Under the pieces are notes generated by a model. The model saw nothing but the letters and a program-made list of their open reading frames with translations. It searched no databases and was not told the DNA's origin. From GCA-2746365 sp963711255 (GTDB lineage: Bacteria; Pseudomonadota; Gammaproteobacteria; SZUA-229), in the NCBI GenBank assembly GCA_963711255.1, contig CAVQDO010000016.1, positions 1-64,000 on the forward strand: DNA of 64,000 bases. The letters are read 5' to 3'. Position numbers and translations under genes: made by a program. Below, piece after piece: positions 36,211 through 45,467 of this stretch (the stretch's first letter is position 1; each line of letters starts with the position of its first letter).

Positions 36211-37299
36211 TTACAGTTGACTTTGCAACCAGCTTTTTGCTGCAGCCAGCGCCTGCGGGATAGCCGCCGGGTTTGTTCCGCCCGCCTGCGCCATATCCGG
36301 GCGGCCACCGCCTTTACCGCCAACTTCTGCTGCCGCAACATTAACCAGTTCACCGGCTTTTATCTTCGATGTTAAGTCTTTGGTTACACCGGCAATCAAT
36401 GACACTTTGCCACCATTCTCACTGGCTAATACAATCGCCGCAGAGCCCAGCTTATTCTTTAACTGGTCAAGCGTATCGCGCAATGAATTACCATCTGCAC
36501 CATCAAGCTGTGCGAGTAATATTTTAACCCCGCCTACGTCCTCTGCCTGGCTGGATAAATCACTGCCGGCCTGCGATGCCAGTTTGCCTTTTAGCTGTGC
36601 CAGCTGTTTTTCCGATTCTTTCAGTTTCTGAATTAACTGCTCGACTTTGGTATTAACCTCGTCGCGGCCGCTTTTCAGCATGTGCGCCAGCGTGTCCAGT
36701 TGCTGCTCTTTAGCTTCTACCCAGTCAACCGCGGCTTTGCCCGTTACGGCTTCTATACGACGTACGCCAGAGGCAATTCCGCTTTCTGCAATAATTTTAA
36801 AAAAGCCGATATCACCTACGCGGTCGACATGGACACCGCCGCACAATTCGGTTGAGAAGCTATCATCACCCATGGATACCACGCGCACGACATCATCATA
36901 TTTCTCACCAAACAGTGCCATAGCACCAGAAGCTTTTGCCGCCTCCAGTTCCATTTCCTGCGCCTGTGCTGCACTGTTGCCGCGTATCTGCGCGTTCACA
37001 ATCTGTTCGATCTGCTTTAGCTGCTCGGCGCTTACCGGTTCAAAATGCGAGAAATCGAAACGCAGTTTTTCCGCGTCGACCAGCGAGCCTTTTTGTGAGA
37101 CATGATCGCCCAGTACCTTTTGCAATGCTGCATGCATCAGGTGCGTTGCCGAATGGTTACGGCTGATTGCTTTACGGCTGTCAAAATCAATTTCAGCGTT
37201 CAGCTCATCACCTTTGGCAATGGCGCCGGATGTCACTTCACCGATGTGTAAAACACTTTTACCCTGCTTCTGGGTATCTTTAACTATAAAGCTGCGCAC
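36211..37299 (-). CDS. alaS: Alanyl-tRNA synthetase, C-terminal segment (frameshifted)
   Basis: Holds the editing domain (NHSATHLMHAAL and CGGVHVDRVGDIG, the zinc and deacylation residues that clear mischarged Ser and Gly) and the C-Ala domain with coiled coil, ending PDMAQAGGTNPAAIPQAL. It joins the N-terminal segment when one extra base near 37,291 is removed, giving SAQFIVKDTQKQG as in other AlaRS. The initial Met of this frame is not a natural start. Confidence 0.93.
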   Translation of the reverse strand: MRSFIVKDTQKQGKSVLHIGEVTSGAIAKGDELNAEIDFDSRKAISRNHSATHLMHAALQKVLGDHVSQKGSLVDAEKLRFDFSHFEPVSAEQLKQIEQIVNAQIRGNSAAQAQEMELEAAKASGAMALFGEKYDDVVRVVSMGDDSFSTELCGGVHVDRVGDIGFFKIIAESGIASGVRRIEAVTGKAAVDWVEAKEQQLDTLAHMLKSGRDEVNTKVEQLIQKLKESEKQLAQLKGKLASQAGSDLSSQAEDVGGVKILLAQLDGADGNSLRDTLDQLKNKLGSAAIVLASENGGKVSLIAGVTKDLTSKIKAGELVNVAAAEVGGKGGGRPDMAQAGGTNPAAIPQALAAAKSWLQSQL

Positions 37300-38836
37300 T
37301 GCCAGAAGTCAGTAAACCGGTATCACCAACCTGGCCGCCTGACTCACCGTAAAATGGTGTTTCATTCAGCACCACCATACCCTGCTGTCCTGCCGTTAAA
37401 GTTTCAACGGATTCAGAACCATTAAACAGTTCCAGCACCGCACTGCTTTGTGTTACCTGGTCATAACCGGTGAAAACCGATTCACTTTCAACCTGCACAT
37501 CTTTGTTGTAATCGACACCAAACTGACTGGCACTGCGGCCACGCTCGCGTTGCTCTTCCATGCAGGCTTCAAAACCGGCCTCATCAATTTCCAGCTCGCG
37601 CTCACGAGCGATATCGGCAGTTAAGTCCACCGGGAAACCGTAGGTATCATAAAGTTTAAACAGGGTTTCACCGGCAATAGTTTTACCTTTCATCTGGGCG
37701 ATGTCGGCTTCCAGAATTTTCATCCCCTGATCCAGGGTTTCGGCAAAACGCTCTTCTTCCAGTTTTAAAATACGCTCGACGTTAGCCTGTGCTTTGCTTA
37801 ATTCGGGATAGGCAGCGCCCATGACTTCAACCAGCGGCTGCACCAGCCTGTAGAAGAACAGCTCATCCATACCCAGCTGGTGACCATGGCGGCAGGCACG
37901 GCGAATAATACGCCGCAACACATAACCCCTGCCTTCATTGGACGGCATGACTTCATCAACACATAAAAATGCACAGGAGCGGATATGGTCAGCAATCACG
38001 CGCAATGATTTGTTTTCCAGATCGGTGGTATTGGTTGCAATTGCAGCGGCCTTGATCAGGTGCTGGAAGATATCGATATCGTAGTTGTTATGAACGCCCT
38101 GCAAAATCGCAGCCAGTCGTTCCAGCCCCATACCGGTATCAACCGATGGCGCAGGCAGCTTATTCATCTTGCCTTCGGCAGTGCGATTGTACTGCATGAA
38201 GACCAGGTTCCAGATTTCGATGTAACGGTCACCATCTTCTTCCGCTGTACCCGGAGGCCCGCCCCAGATTTCCTCACCGTGGTCATAAAAAATTTCGGTG
38301 CAGGGACCGCAGGGGCCGGTATCGCCCATTGCCCAGAAGTTATCACTTTCGTATTTCTTGCCCGGCTTGTCACCGATACGACTGAATCGATCGGCAGAGA
38401 CACCAACGGTAGTCAGCCAGATATCTTCGGCTTCTTTATCTTCAGCATAAACCGTAACCCAGAGTTTCTCCTCTGGCAGCCCGGCAACCTCGGTTAAAAA
38501 TTCCCAGGCAAACTTGATGGCGTCTTCTTTAAAGTAATTACCAAAACTGAAATTACCCAGCATCTCAAAAAAGGTATGGTGGCGAGCGGTGTAGCCGACG
38601 TTCTCCAGGTCGTTGTGTTTGCCGCCGGCACGAACACAGCGCTGGCTGCTAGTTGCCCTGTTATAAGCTCTTTTATCGCGGCCCAGAAACACGTCTTTGA
38701 ACTGCACCATACCGGCATTAGTAAACAATAAGGTCGGATCATTGGCAGGCACCAGTGAACTGCTGGCGACCACCTGGTGGCCACGCTCTTCAAAGAATGT
38801 GAGGAATGCCTGTCTTAATTCTGCGCTCGTTTTCAT
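37280..38836 (-). CDS. alaS: Alanyl-tRNA synthetase, N-terminal catalytic segment (frameshifted)
   Basis: Residues 1-518 start KTSAELRQAFLTFFEERGHQ and contain the class II motifs (RHHTFFEMLGNFSFG, GPCGPCTEIFYDHG, GMGLERLAAILQG) for alanine activation and tRNA charging. The frame reaches TPFYGESGGQVGDTGLL and stops after SAQLYS, where other AlaRS continue into the editing domain. Total repaired length is about 870 residues, normal for the family. As the enzyme is essential and no second copy is visible here, a one-base sequencing error is the likeliest cause. Confidence 0.95.
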   Translation of the reverse strand: MKTSAELRQAFLTFFEERGHQVVASSSLVPANDPTLLFTNAGMVQFKDVFLGRDKRAYNRATSSQRCVRAGGKHNDLENVGYTARHHTFFEMLGNFSFGNYFKEDAIKFAWEFLTEVAGLPEEKLWVTVYAEDKEAEDIWLTTVGVSADRFSRIGDKPGKKYESDNFWAMGDTGPCGPCTEIFYDHGEEIWGGPPGTAEEDGDRYIEIWNLVFMQYNRTAEGKMNKLPAPSVDTGMGLERLAAILQGVHNNYDIDIFQHLIKAAAIATNTTDLENKSLRVIADHIRSCAFLCVDEVMPSNEGRGYVLRRIIRRACRHGHQLGMDELFFYRLVQPLVEVMGAAYPELSKAQANVERILKLEEERFAETLDQGMKILEADIAQMKGKTIAGETLFKLYDTYGFPVDLTADIARERELEIDEAGFEACMEEQRERGRSASQFGVDYNKDVQVESESVFTGYDQVTQSSAVLELFNGSESVETLTAGQQGMVVLNETPFYGESGGQVGDTGLLTSGSAQLYS

Positions 38837-38889
38837 GATATAAACAACTTTAAGTATATATAATAAATTATTGATTTAAATAAAATAAG

Positions 38890-39318
38890 TTACCGACCCA
38901 CAACTTGATAAATCACATCAAGTGTGAACCCGCGATATTGTAGAAAACGAATGCGTTTCGCCTTGTCGTTATAGTCTACAACGGGTTTATTTTTGTATTT
39001 TTTCCGATACTGCTGCTCCAGGACCTGTTGCCAGCTGTTATCTCCGGCATGCATATAAGCATCAACAATACCTTCCTCTACGCCACGCTCGTTTAGCTCA
39101 ATGGCTATGCGCACTGGCCCGAATCCTTTCAGTTGCCGCATACGGATATATGCTTCAGCAAAGCGCTCATCGGACAACCAGCCGCCCTGCTGCAGCTCCG
39201 TGATGGCCTGCGCAACTTCGTCTTCATCAAATTCCCGCTTTAGTAATTTATCACGAATCTCTAGCGCTGAATGTTCTCGTCGTGATAGCAACCTAACCGC
39301 AACCGATTTTGCACTCAA
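38890..39318 (-). CDS. recX: Recombination regulator RecX
   Basis: A 142-residue helical protein that binds and inhibits RecA filaments. Typical sequence elements are LLSRREHSALEIRDKLLKR, GWLSDERFAEAYIRMR and GFGPVRIAIELNERGV. It begins with TTG, preceded by AGGAAA. It lies downstream of recA on the same strand, separated by a terminator that would reduce recX transcription. Confidence 0.94.
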   Translation of the reverse strand: MSAKSVAVRLLSRREHSALEIRDKLLKREFDEDEVAQAITELQQGGWLSDERFAEAYIRMRQLKGFGPVRIAIELNERGVEEGIVDAYMHAGDNSWQQVLEQQYRKKYKNKPVVDYNDKAKRIRFLQYRGFTLDVIYQVVGR

Positions 39319-39343
39319 TATAATTTCCTAAATCATATAAATA

Positions 39344-39370
39344 AAAACTCCCGCTTTGCGGGAGTTTTTT
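39344..39370. terminator. recA-recX intergenic terminator
   Basis: Stem AAACTCCCGC/GCGGGAGTTT with three-base loop, flanked by A and T runs. It is likely leaky, as recX depends on readthrough from recA. Confidence 0.85.
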
Positions 39371-39406
39371 TCAAACTAACTGGAGAAAGCGTCATTCATT
39401 CAAGCT

Positions 39407-39436
39407 TGTCATCCTGAACGTTATTAAAGGATGACA
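39407..39436. repeat. Short palindrome TGTCATCC/GGATGACA downstream of recA
   Basis: Eight-bp arms around CCTGAACGTTATTAAAGG. It is similar to the repeat between lysC and alaS and to dispersed GTCATCCTGA repeats. Confidence 0.5.
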
Positions 39437-39455
39437 CAGGAACGGTGTTCTGCGA

Positions 39456-40508
39456 TTAAGCTTCTTCTAATACTTCTTCATCAATCGCATCTAGCTCTTC
39501 TTCAACAACTCGACCCGGCTTGACCAGTAACTTGTCACGCAATGTCTGCTCAATAGTGTTGGCGATATCAGGATTTTCTTTCAGGAAGACACGTACTTTT
39601 TCCTTGCCCTGACCGATCTTGTCACCATTGTAGCTATACCAGGCACCGGCTTTTTCAATTAACTTGTGCTCAACACCCAGGTCGATAAGCTCGCCTTCGT
39701 GTGAAATACCTTCACCGTATAAGATCTCAAAGTGCGCCAGTTTAAATGGCGGTGCGACTTTATTCTTGACCACTTTAACCTTGGTCTCGTTACCAACGAT
39801 CTCATCACCTTTCTTGATTGCGCCAATACGACGAATATCCAGACGCACTGATGAATAGAATTTAAGTGCATTACCACCTGTTGTCGTTTCAGGGCTACCG
39901 AACATGACACCAATTTTCATACGAATCTGGTTAATAAAGATAACCAGTGTATTAGAGCGTTTGATGTTACCGGTTAATTTACGCAAAGCCTGCGACATTA
40001 AACGCGCCTGCAGGCCCATATGTGAATCACCCATATCACCTTCAATCTCAGCTTTAGGGGTTAACGCAGCCACCGAGTCGATGACCACGATATCGACCGC
40101 ACCTGAGCGCACCAGCATGTCGGTAATCTCTAAAGCCTGCTCGCCAGTATCCGGTTGAGAAACCAGCAGGTCATCGATATTAACGCCCAGCTTTTCCGCA
40201 TATTGCGGGTCAAGCGCATGCTCAGCGTCAACAAAGGCTGCGGTGCCGCCTGTTTTCTGCATCTCTGCTATTACATGCAATGTCAGTGTTGTTTTACCTG
40301 ATGACTCAGGGCCGTAGATTTCAACGACACGGCCTTTGGGTAAACCACCTATACCCAGGGCAATATCCAGATTTAAAGAACCGGTTGATACCGTTTCAAC
40401 ATTAGGTATAGCGCCATCATCGCCCATACGCATGACAGATCCTTTGCCGAATTGACGTTCAATTTGAGATAAAGCGGCAGCAAGTGCCTTTTTACGATTG
40501 TCGTCCAT
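39456..40508 (-). CDS. recA: Recombinase RecA
   Basis: A 350-residue DNA strand-exchange ATPase and LexA co-protease. It shows Walker A GPESSGKTTL, the L1/L2 regions (NTLVIFINQIRMKIGVMFG, TTGGNALKFYSS) and an acidic C-terminus. Length and motifs match E. coli RecA. I could not find a clear CTGT-N8-ACAG LexA box upstream. recX follows after about 140 bp. Confidence 0.98.
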   Translation of the reverse strand: MDDNRKKALAAALSQIERQFGKGSVMRMGDDGAIPNVETVSTGSLNLDIALGIGGLPKGRVVEIYGPESSGKTTLTLHVIAEMQKTGGTAAFVDAEHALDPQYAEKLGVNIDDLLVSQPDTGEQALEITDMLVRSGAVDIVVIDSVAALTPKAEIEGDMGDSHMGLQARLMSQALRKLTGNIKRSNTLVIFINQIRMKIGVMFGSPETTTGGNALKFYSSVRLDIRRIGAIKKGDEIVGNETKVKVVKNKVAPPFKLAHFEILYGEGISHEGELIDLGVEHKLIEKAGAWYSYNGDKIGQGKEKVRVFLKENPDIANTIEQTLRDKLLVKPGRVVEEELDAIDEEVLEEA

Positions 40509-40984
40509 TAATAACTCCCCACATAGTATTTGGTTGCCAGAAAATTCACCTGAAAGATTACCTGAAAATCGCCCGAAAATTGACTGAGAAATTTACCGTA
40601 ATAATTCGAATGATTATCACATAGAACAAAGTGATCAGATAGTCCTCTGCTGATGAAAAGCAGAGATTTTTTAAAAAAGAGCCCAATGCTATTCCACATA
40701 AAGTATACGGCTATAAAATAATTTGATGCATACATAAATTTTTACATATTTTCGCTTGCTAAAGCATTTTCCTCGGCGTAATCTCAGGCGTAGCCTCTAT
40801 TAGAGGCTGGCTGCAAAACAGTTCATATGCAGCAAGATACAGATCAGGAGGCATATCGGTCAGGACAGACCTTATTGTTTTCAGTCACTTCCGGTGGATG
40901 AAACCAGTGAATAGCAAGGCATACCTAACCGGTGCTTTGTATAAAAACTATAACTTAATGCGCAATCAAGAGGAGCTATTGATT
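40509..40984. other. Intergenic region between recA and the third DsrC-like gene
   Basis: No coding frame is supported, although an in-frame upstream extension of the DsrC-like gene exists from 40,898. A small hairpin GCCTCTATTAGAGGC lies at 40,793-40,807. Promoters for both divergent genes should lie here. Confidence 0.4.
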
Positions 40985-41326
40985 ATGATGGTAGAAGTAA
41001 ACGGCACAAACATTGAAACAGACGTTCAGGGATTCCTGCAGCACATCGAGGAATGGAGTGAAGAGTTCGCTACAGAGCAGGCGGCACGGGATGGCATCAA
41101 GCTCTACAATGACCACTGGGAACTCATATACTATTTTCGCGAATACTTCGAAGAGAATATGTGTAACCCAACCATGCATAACCTGGTTCTTGACCTTGGT
41201 GCACAGAACAAACATTTCCATGACCGAAAGGCCTACGAAAAACATCTTTATGCGCTATTCCCTAAAGACCCTGTACGCGAGGTATGTAAACTAGCCGGAC
41301 TGCCACTGTCTCCGCCTGATACATAA
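40985..41326 (+). CDS. DsrC/TusE-like protein, third paralogue
   Basis: The ATG at 40985 is preceded by AAGAGGAG at good spacing, so the longer upstream reading is not needed. The 113-residue product starts MVEVNGTNIETDVQGFLQHI and has HWELIYYFREYF and the arm FPKDPVREVCKLAGLPLSP. The CysB position is retained (EVCKLAGLP), but the penultimate CysA of DsrC/TusE is missing. This suggests a regulatory or modified sulfur-carrier role. A receiver-like gene follows after two 52-bp repeats. Confidence 0.82.
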   Translation: MMVEVNGTNIETDVQGFLQHIEEWSEEFATEQAARDGIKLYNDHWELIYYFREYFEENMCNPTMHNLVLDLGAQNKHFHDRKAYEKHLYALFPKDPVREVCKLAGLPLSPPDT

Positions 41327-41392
41327 AGCAGGAAACGAATCAGTTTAAAGCAACTGAATCCATCAGCAAAACACGATAAACTACGCAATAGT

Positions 41393-41496
41393 ATATCCAG
41401 GACGGATGGTATGTCACAAGGAGCCAGGGATGGCGCTGTGACGAATATCCAGGACGGATGGTATCTCACAAAGAGCCAGGGATGGCGCTGTGACCA
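41393..41496. repeat. Two tandem copies of a 52-bp repeat
   Basis: Each copy contains ATATCCAGGACGGATGGTAT then CAGGGATGGCGCTGTGAC, with only three to four differences between copies. Within each, GTCACA and TGTGAC form an inverted pair. It lies just upstream of the receiver-like gene. Confidence 0.8.
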
Positions 41497-41522
41497 CACC
41501 TCACCTGATGCGCAGTTTTTTT

Positions 41523-41903
41523 ATGGCTACACAAACCTTATTTTCGATTATTGAATCCAGCGGTCACCCCAATTTCAGCGCCCTGTACCAGTCACTTGGC
41601 ATCATGGAAAATAAAATCACTTCCATGCGCAAGGCCATTTCAACTTTAAAAAAAGAGCAGCCCGATTTTATCGTCGCCGAGTTTTTTTATGGTTATGGCA
41701 ACAACTATGCCGGGGTCAATATCAGCAACCTGGATGTAATGTTATACAGCCTGCAGAAATATTCAGCAGACACCAAAGTGATTGTACTGGTGGACAAGAA
41801 TGAGTTTCAATATGTTGAAAAATTAAATGAAATTATTAAGTTACACGATGTACTTAAATTTCCTGTCAACAAAGATCAGCTAAAGAATTCATTAACAGGT
41901 TGA
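41523..41903 (+). CDS. Receiver-like protein of unknown function
   Basis: The ATG at 41523 gives a 126-residue protein. The frame also allows 41490, which overlaps the repeat. The pattern DFIVAEFFYGYG, then NLDVMLYSLQKYSADTKVIVLVD and HDVLKFPVNKDQL follows alternating beta strands and helices of a response-regulator receiver fold, but the phospho-acceptor aspartate is not obvious at its usual place. It may be a pseudo-receiver. It follows a DsrC-like gene and could form a pair with it. Confidence 0.55.
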   Translation: MATQTLFSIIESSGHPNFSALYQSLGIMENKITSMRKAISTLKKEQPDFIVAEFFYGYGNNYAGVNISNLDVMLYSLQKYSADTKVIVLVDKNEFQYVEKLNEIIKLHDVLKFPVNKDQLKNSLTG

Positions 41904-41911
41904 GCAGATAC

Positions 41912-41994
41912 CGTCATTGCGAGCGTAGCGCGGCAATCACTATTTGACGCCTGTGCAACCTACAGCAGATTGCCGCGCTAGGCTCGCAATGACG
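41912..41994. repeat. Palindromic repeat (GTCATTGCGAGC...GCTCGCAATGAC)
   Basis: Arms CGTCATTGCGAGCGTAGCG and the complement of CGCTAGGCTCGCAATGACG enclose a 34-base centre. This is the widespread intergenic repeat type seen in many environmental proteobacteria. It can fold into a long stem after the receiver-like gene. Confidence 0.8.
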
Positions 41995-42026
41995 TAGAAG
42001 GATTCGCTGCTTAGATAAACATTGTT

Positions 42027-42118
42027 TTTACCGCAGAGACGCGGAGGCGCAGAGAAAAACTTAAAAACAATTGCTTCTAAACCAAAAAAACTCTGCGTCT
42101 CCGCGTTTCTGCGGTAAA
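42027..42118. repeat. Palindromic repeat (ACCGCAGAGACGCGGAGGCG type)
   Basis: Arms TTTACCGCAGAGACGCGGAG and the complement of CTCCGCGTTTCTGCGGTAAA, with about two mismatches, enclose an A-rich centre. This is a common dispersed repeat. It lies directly downstream of pncC. Confidence 0.75.
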
Positions 42119-42125
42119 GATCTTT

Positions 42126-42623
42126 TTAACAAACCAGCAAATCCAGCAAATTATTCAACGCCTGCTTAATCGACTGCTTACGCACTGCTTCACGGTCACC
42201 TTCAAAATTAAACGGGTTAGCAAACACCGACTTATCGCGCTTGCCCCAGCTTAACCAGACCAGGCCGACCGGTTTATCCTCTGTACCGCCATCAGGCCCG
42301 GCAATACCACTAACACTGACTGCAACATCGGCATCGGTACGAGCAAAAAGCCCATCCGACAACTCCAGTACGGTTTCACCGCTGACCGCGCCAAACTCGG
42401 CCAGCGTATTTTCGGCCACACCGAGAAGACTGTGCTTGGATTCATTACTGTAACAAACCACAGAGCCGGTAAACCAGGCCGAACTGCCGGGTATATCGGT
42501 AATTATCTTGGCCAGCCAGCCACCGGTACAGGACTCTGCCGCTGCCAGCTTCATGCCTTTGGCGGTCAGGCACTCACCAAGCTGTTCGGCGAGGTCTCTG
42601 AGTTCTTGTTCTGATGGAATCAT
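42126..42623 (-). CDS. pncC: Nicotinamide-nucleotide amidase (CinA C-terminal domain)
   Basis: Converts nicotinamide mononucleotide to nicotinate mononucleotide in pyridine nucleotide recycling. The 165-residue protein has AAESCTGGWLAKIITDIPG, GVAENTLAEFGAVS and SVSGIAGPDGGTEDKPVGLV, all standard. Only the amidase domain is present, without the CinA N-terminal domain. It is divergent from mutS and in the usual mutS-pncC-recA neighbourhood. Confidence 0.95.
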   Translation of the reverse strand: MIPSEQELRDLAEQLGECLTAKGMKLAAAESCTGGWLAKIITDIPGSSAWFTGSVVCYSNESKHSLLGVAENTLAEFGAVSGETVLELSDGLFARTDADVAVSVSGIAGPDGGTEDKPVGLVWLSWGKRDKSVFANPFNFEGDREAVRKQSIKQALNNLLDLLVC

Positions 42624-42740
42624 GGCAACGGTCCTGAAAAAATAATTGCGCTACTTTAAAGGACAGCATGCCATCACACCAGTAAATCTTGTACACTAAG
42701 CGCATATTTTCGTCAGTAACCGGCACCCACTATAAGCAAA

Positions 42741-45332
42741 ATGACAACAGCGACGGCTAACAATAAAAACCATAGCGAAACCGCCTCTCATACCCCGATG
42801 ATGCAGCAATACCTGCGCATCAAGGCCGATCATCCCAATACCTTGCTGTTTTACCGCATGGGTGATTTTTACGAGCTGTTTTACGACGATGCTAAAAAAG
42901 CGGCAAAAATCCTCGACATTACATTAACCGCGCGCGGCCAGTCGGGCGGCAAGCCGATACCGATGGCCGGTATTCCCTATCATGCGGCAGACAACTACCT
43001 GTCACGCCTGATCAAGCGCGGCGAATCTGTCGCTATCTGTGAACAGACCAGTAAACCGGGTGAAGCCAAGGGGCCGGTGAAACGCGAAGTCATGCGCATC
43101 GTCACTCCGGGCACTGTTACCGAAGAAGCCCTGCTTGATGAACGTAAAGACAACCTGCTGTTATGCATTCACCAGCATAATGATATTTATGGGCTGGCAT
43201 CATTAAACATTACTTCAGGGCGATTTAATGTTTGCGAGATAAAACACAGGGCGCAGCTGTACGCAGAACTGGAACGCTTACAGGCAGTAGAAGTGTTAGT
43301 CGCTGAAGACTCTTCTTTATATGAAGAACTCAATAGCACTTTAAATAAAACCATCAGCGTGCGCCAGCAACCACCCTGGTGGTTCGATTTTGATAGCGCC
43401 AAGCGTTTACTAAACACCCAGTTTGGCACCAAAGATTTATCCGGCTTTGGCTGCGAAGATTTAGACACCGCAGTCATGGCGGCTGGCTGTTTAATGCAAT
43501 ATACACAGGACACGCAACGCGCAGCACTGCCGCATATTTCGGGCCTGCACGTAGAAAATACCGATGACGTGATTGTTCTCGACGCTGCCAGCCGACGTAA
43601 CCTGGAAATCGAAATAAACCTTTCCGGCGGCAACGACAACACCCTCGCCTCCGTTATTGACCGCACTACTACCAGTATGGGCAGCCGCTGTTTGCGTCGC
43701 TGGCTGCACACTCCGCTGCGCAATCGCGAACTGCTGACACAGCGTCACCAGGCCATTGGCGAACTGATAAACAATCAGCTGGTAAGCGATATTCAATTTT
43801 GCCTGAGCTCTATTGGCGACGTTGAACGTATTATGAGCCGGCTGGCATTGCTTTCCGCTCGGCCTCGCGATTTAGAAACACTTAAAAACTCACTATCGGT
43901 ATTGCCCGAATTACAGCTGCTGCTGCAACAATGCCACGCAGCTCTGCTACAACAGATATCCACGAACATAAACACTCACCCGCAAATAGTCGAATTGTTG
44001 AATAGCGCCATCTGCGAGAACCCACCGGTACTGGTTCGCGATGGCGGTTTTATTGCTGAAGGCTATAACCCGGAACTGGATGAACTTCGCGCCCTGAGTA
44101 AAAATGCTAACGCCTTTCTAGAACAGCTGGAAATCCGCGAACGCGAAGAAACCGGCATTAAAACACTAAAAGTTAATTACAACCGGGTACATGGTTTCTA
44201 TATTGAGATCAGTCGCCTGCAATCAGACGATGTACCGGTGCACTACACCCGTAAGCAAACATTAAAAACCACCGAACGCTTTATTACTGAAGAACTAAAG
44301 CAGTACGAAGACAAAGTGTTAAGCGCAAAAGAACGTTCACTGGCGCTGGAAAAATCAATATACGATGATTTGTTACAGCAGCTGCAATGTTTTTTACAGC
44401 CGTTAAAAACCTGCGCCCAGGGCATTGCCGAACTCGACAGCATCTGCTGTTTAAGCGAACGCGCACAGTCACTGGATTACCGTTGTCCCGAACTGACTGA
44501 AAAACCCGGCATTAACATCAAACAGGGCCGTCACGCTGTTGTCGAACGTGTTTGCGATGAGCACTTTGTGCCGAATGACACGTTACTGAGTGACAGCAAG
44601 CGCATGAACATTGTTACCGGGCCTAACATGGGCGGTAAATCAACTTACATGCGGCAAACCGCGCTTATTGTTTTGCTGGCCTACATTGGCAGTTACGTCC
44701 CGGCAGAAAGCGCTGTTATCGGTCCGATTGATCGTATTTATACTCGTATCGGCGCCTCAGATGACCTCGCCAGCGGCCGCTCAACCTTCATGGTTGAAAT
44801 GACTGAAGCGGCGAGCATCCTGAATAACGCCACGGAAAACTCCCTGGTATTAATGGATGAAATTGGCCGCGGTACCAGTACCTTTGACGGCCTGTCCCTG
44901 GCATGGGCATGCGCCTATCACCTGTCGACAAAAAATAAATCGTACACCCTGTTCGCGACGCATTATTTTGAGATTACCGCGCTGCCTGATGAACTGCGCG
45001 GCATCAGTAACGTTCACATCAACGCCGTGGAACATGGTGACAAAATTGTCTTTCTGCACAGTGTTAAACCGGGTCCGGCAAATCAGAGTTATGGTTTACA
45101 GGTAGCACAGCTGGCCGGCGTGCCCAGGGAAGTGATCAAGCTGGCAAAAAGCAAACTGATTGAACTGGAAAACCAGACCGTCAGCAAGCATCATGATTCA
45201 GGCCAGTTTGAAATGTTCAGCGACCGGCCGCACCCGGTCATCGAAAAGCTGCAGGAATTAAACATCGATGAGCTCTCACCCAGGGAAGCACTGGATTTAC
45301 TTTACAGCCTGAAGAATGATGCCAAAGGATGA
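42741..45332 (+). CDS. mutS: DNA mismatch repair protein MutS
   Basis: An 863-residue mismatch sensor. The N-terminal mismatch-recognition motif is FYRMGDFYELFYDDA (Phe and Glu contact the mispair). The C-terminal ATPase has Walker A GPNMGGKSTYMRQ, DEIGRGTSTFDG and FATHYFEI. A helix-turn-helix region ends the ATPase part. Length is normal. It is divergent from pncC and followed by nadK. Confidence 0.98.
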   Translation: MTTATANNKNHSETASHTPMMQQYLRIKADHPNTLLFYRMGDFYELFYDDAKKAAKILDITLTARGQSGGKPIPMAGIPYHAADNYLSRLIKRGESVAICEQTSKPGEAKGPVKREVMRIVTPGTVTEEALLDERKDNLLLCIHQHNDIYGLASLNITSGRFNVCEIKHRAQLYAELERLQAVEVLVAEDSSLYEELNSTLNKTISVRQQPPWWFDFDSAKRLLNTQFGTKDLSGFGCEDLDTAVMAAGCLMQYTQDTQRAALPHISGLHVENTDDVIVLDAASRRNLEIEINLSGGNDNTLASVIDRTTTSMGSRCLRRWLHTPLRNRELLTQRHQAIGELINNQLVSDIQFCLSSIGDVERIMSRLALLSARPRDLETLKNSLSVLPELQLLLQQCHAALLQQISTNINTHPQIVELLNSAICENPPVLVRDGGFIAEGYNPELDELRALSKNANAFLEQLEIREREETGIKTLKVNYNRVHGFYIEISRLQSDDVPVHYTRKQTLKTTERFITEELKQYEDKVLSAKERSLALEKSIYDDLLQQLQCFLQPLKTCAQGIAELDSICCLSERAQSLDYRCPELTEKPGINIKQGRHAVVERVCDEHFVPNDTLLSDSKRMNIVTGPNMGGKSTYMRQTALIVLLAYIGSYVPAESAVIGPIDRIYTRIGASDDLASGRSTFMVEMTEAASILNNATENSLVLMDEIGRGTSTFDGLSLAWACAYHLSTKNKSYTLFATHYFEITALPDELRGISNVHINAVEHGDKIVFLHSVKPGPANQSYGLQVAQLAGVPREVIKLAKSKLIELENQTVSKHHDSGQFEMFSDRPHPVIEKLQELNIDELSPREALDLLYSLKNDAKG

Positions 45333-45467
45333 TAATGCTCAACGCATTAATATTTGATATCGTAGCAGCGGCTCACCGTAGCTGCCAGAATATATTTCTG
45401 TCTTTTCAAGTGCCTGCTTCAATGCTAGTGTACTGTGTTAAACATGGGCAGAAAAAATACAGGCAGG

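Noticed and set aside
40509..40800. LexA box for recA
   Set aside because: No CTGT-N8-ACAG match was found by eye in the upstream region.
41393..41496. Possible CRISPR or phage att repeats
   Set aside because: There are only two directly adjacent copies, no spacer, and no integrase or cas gene.
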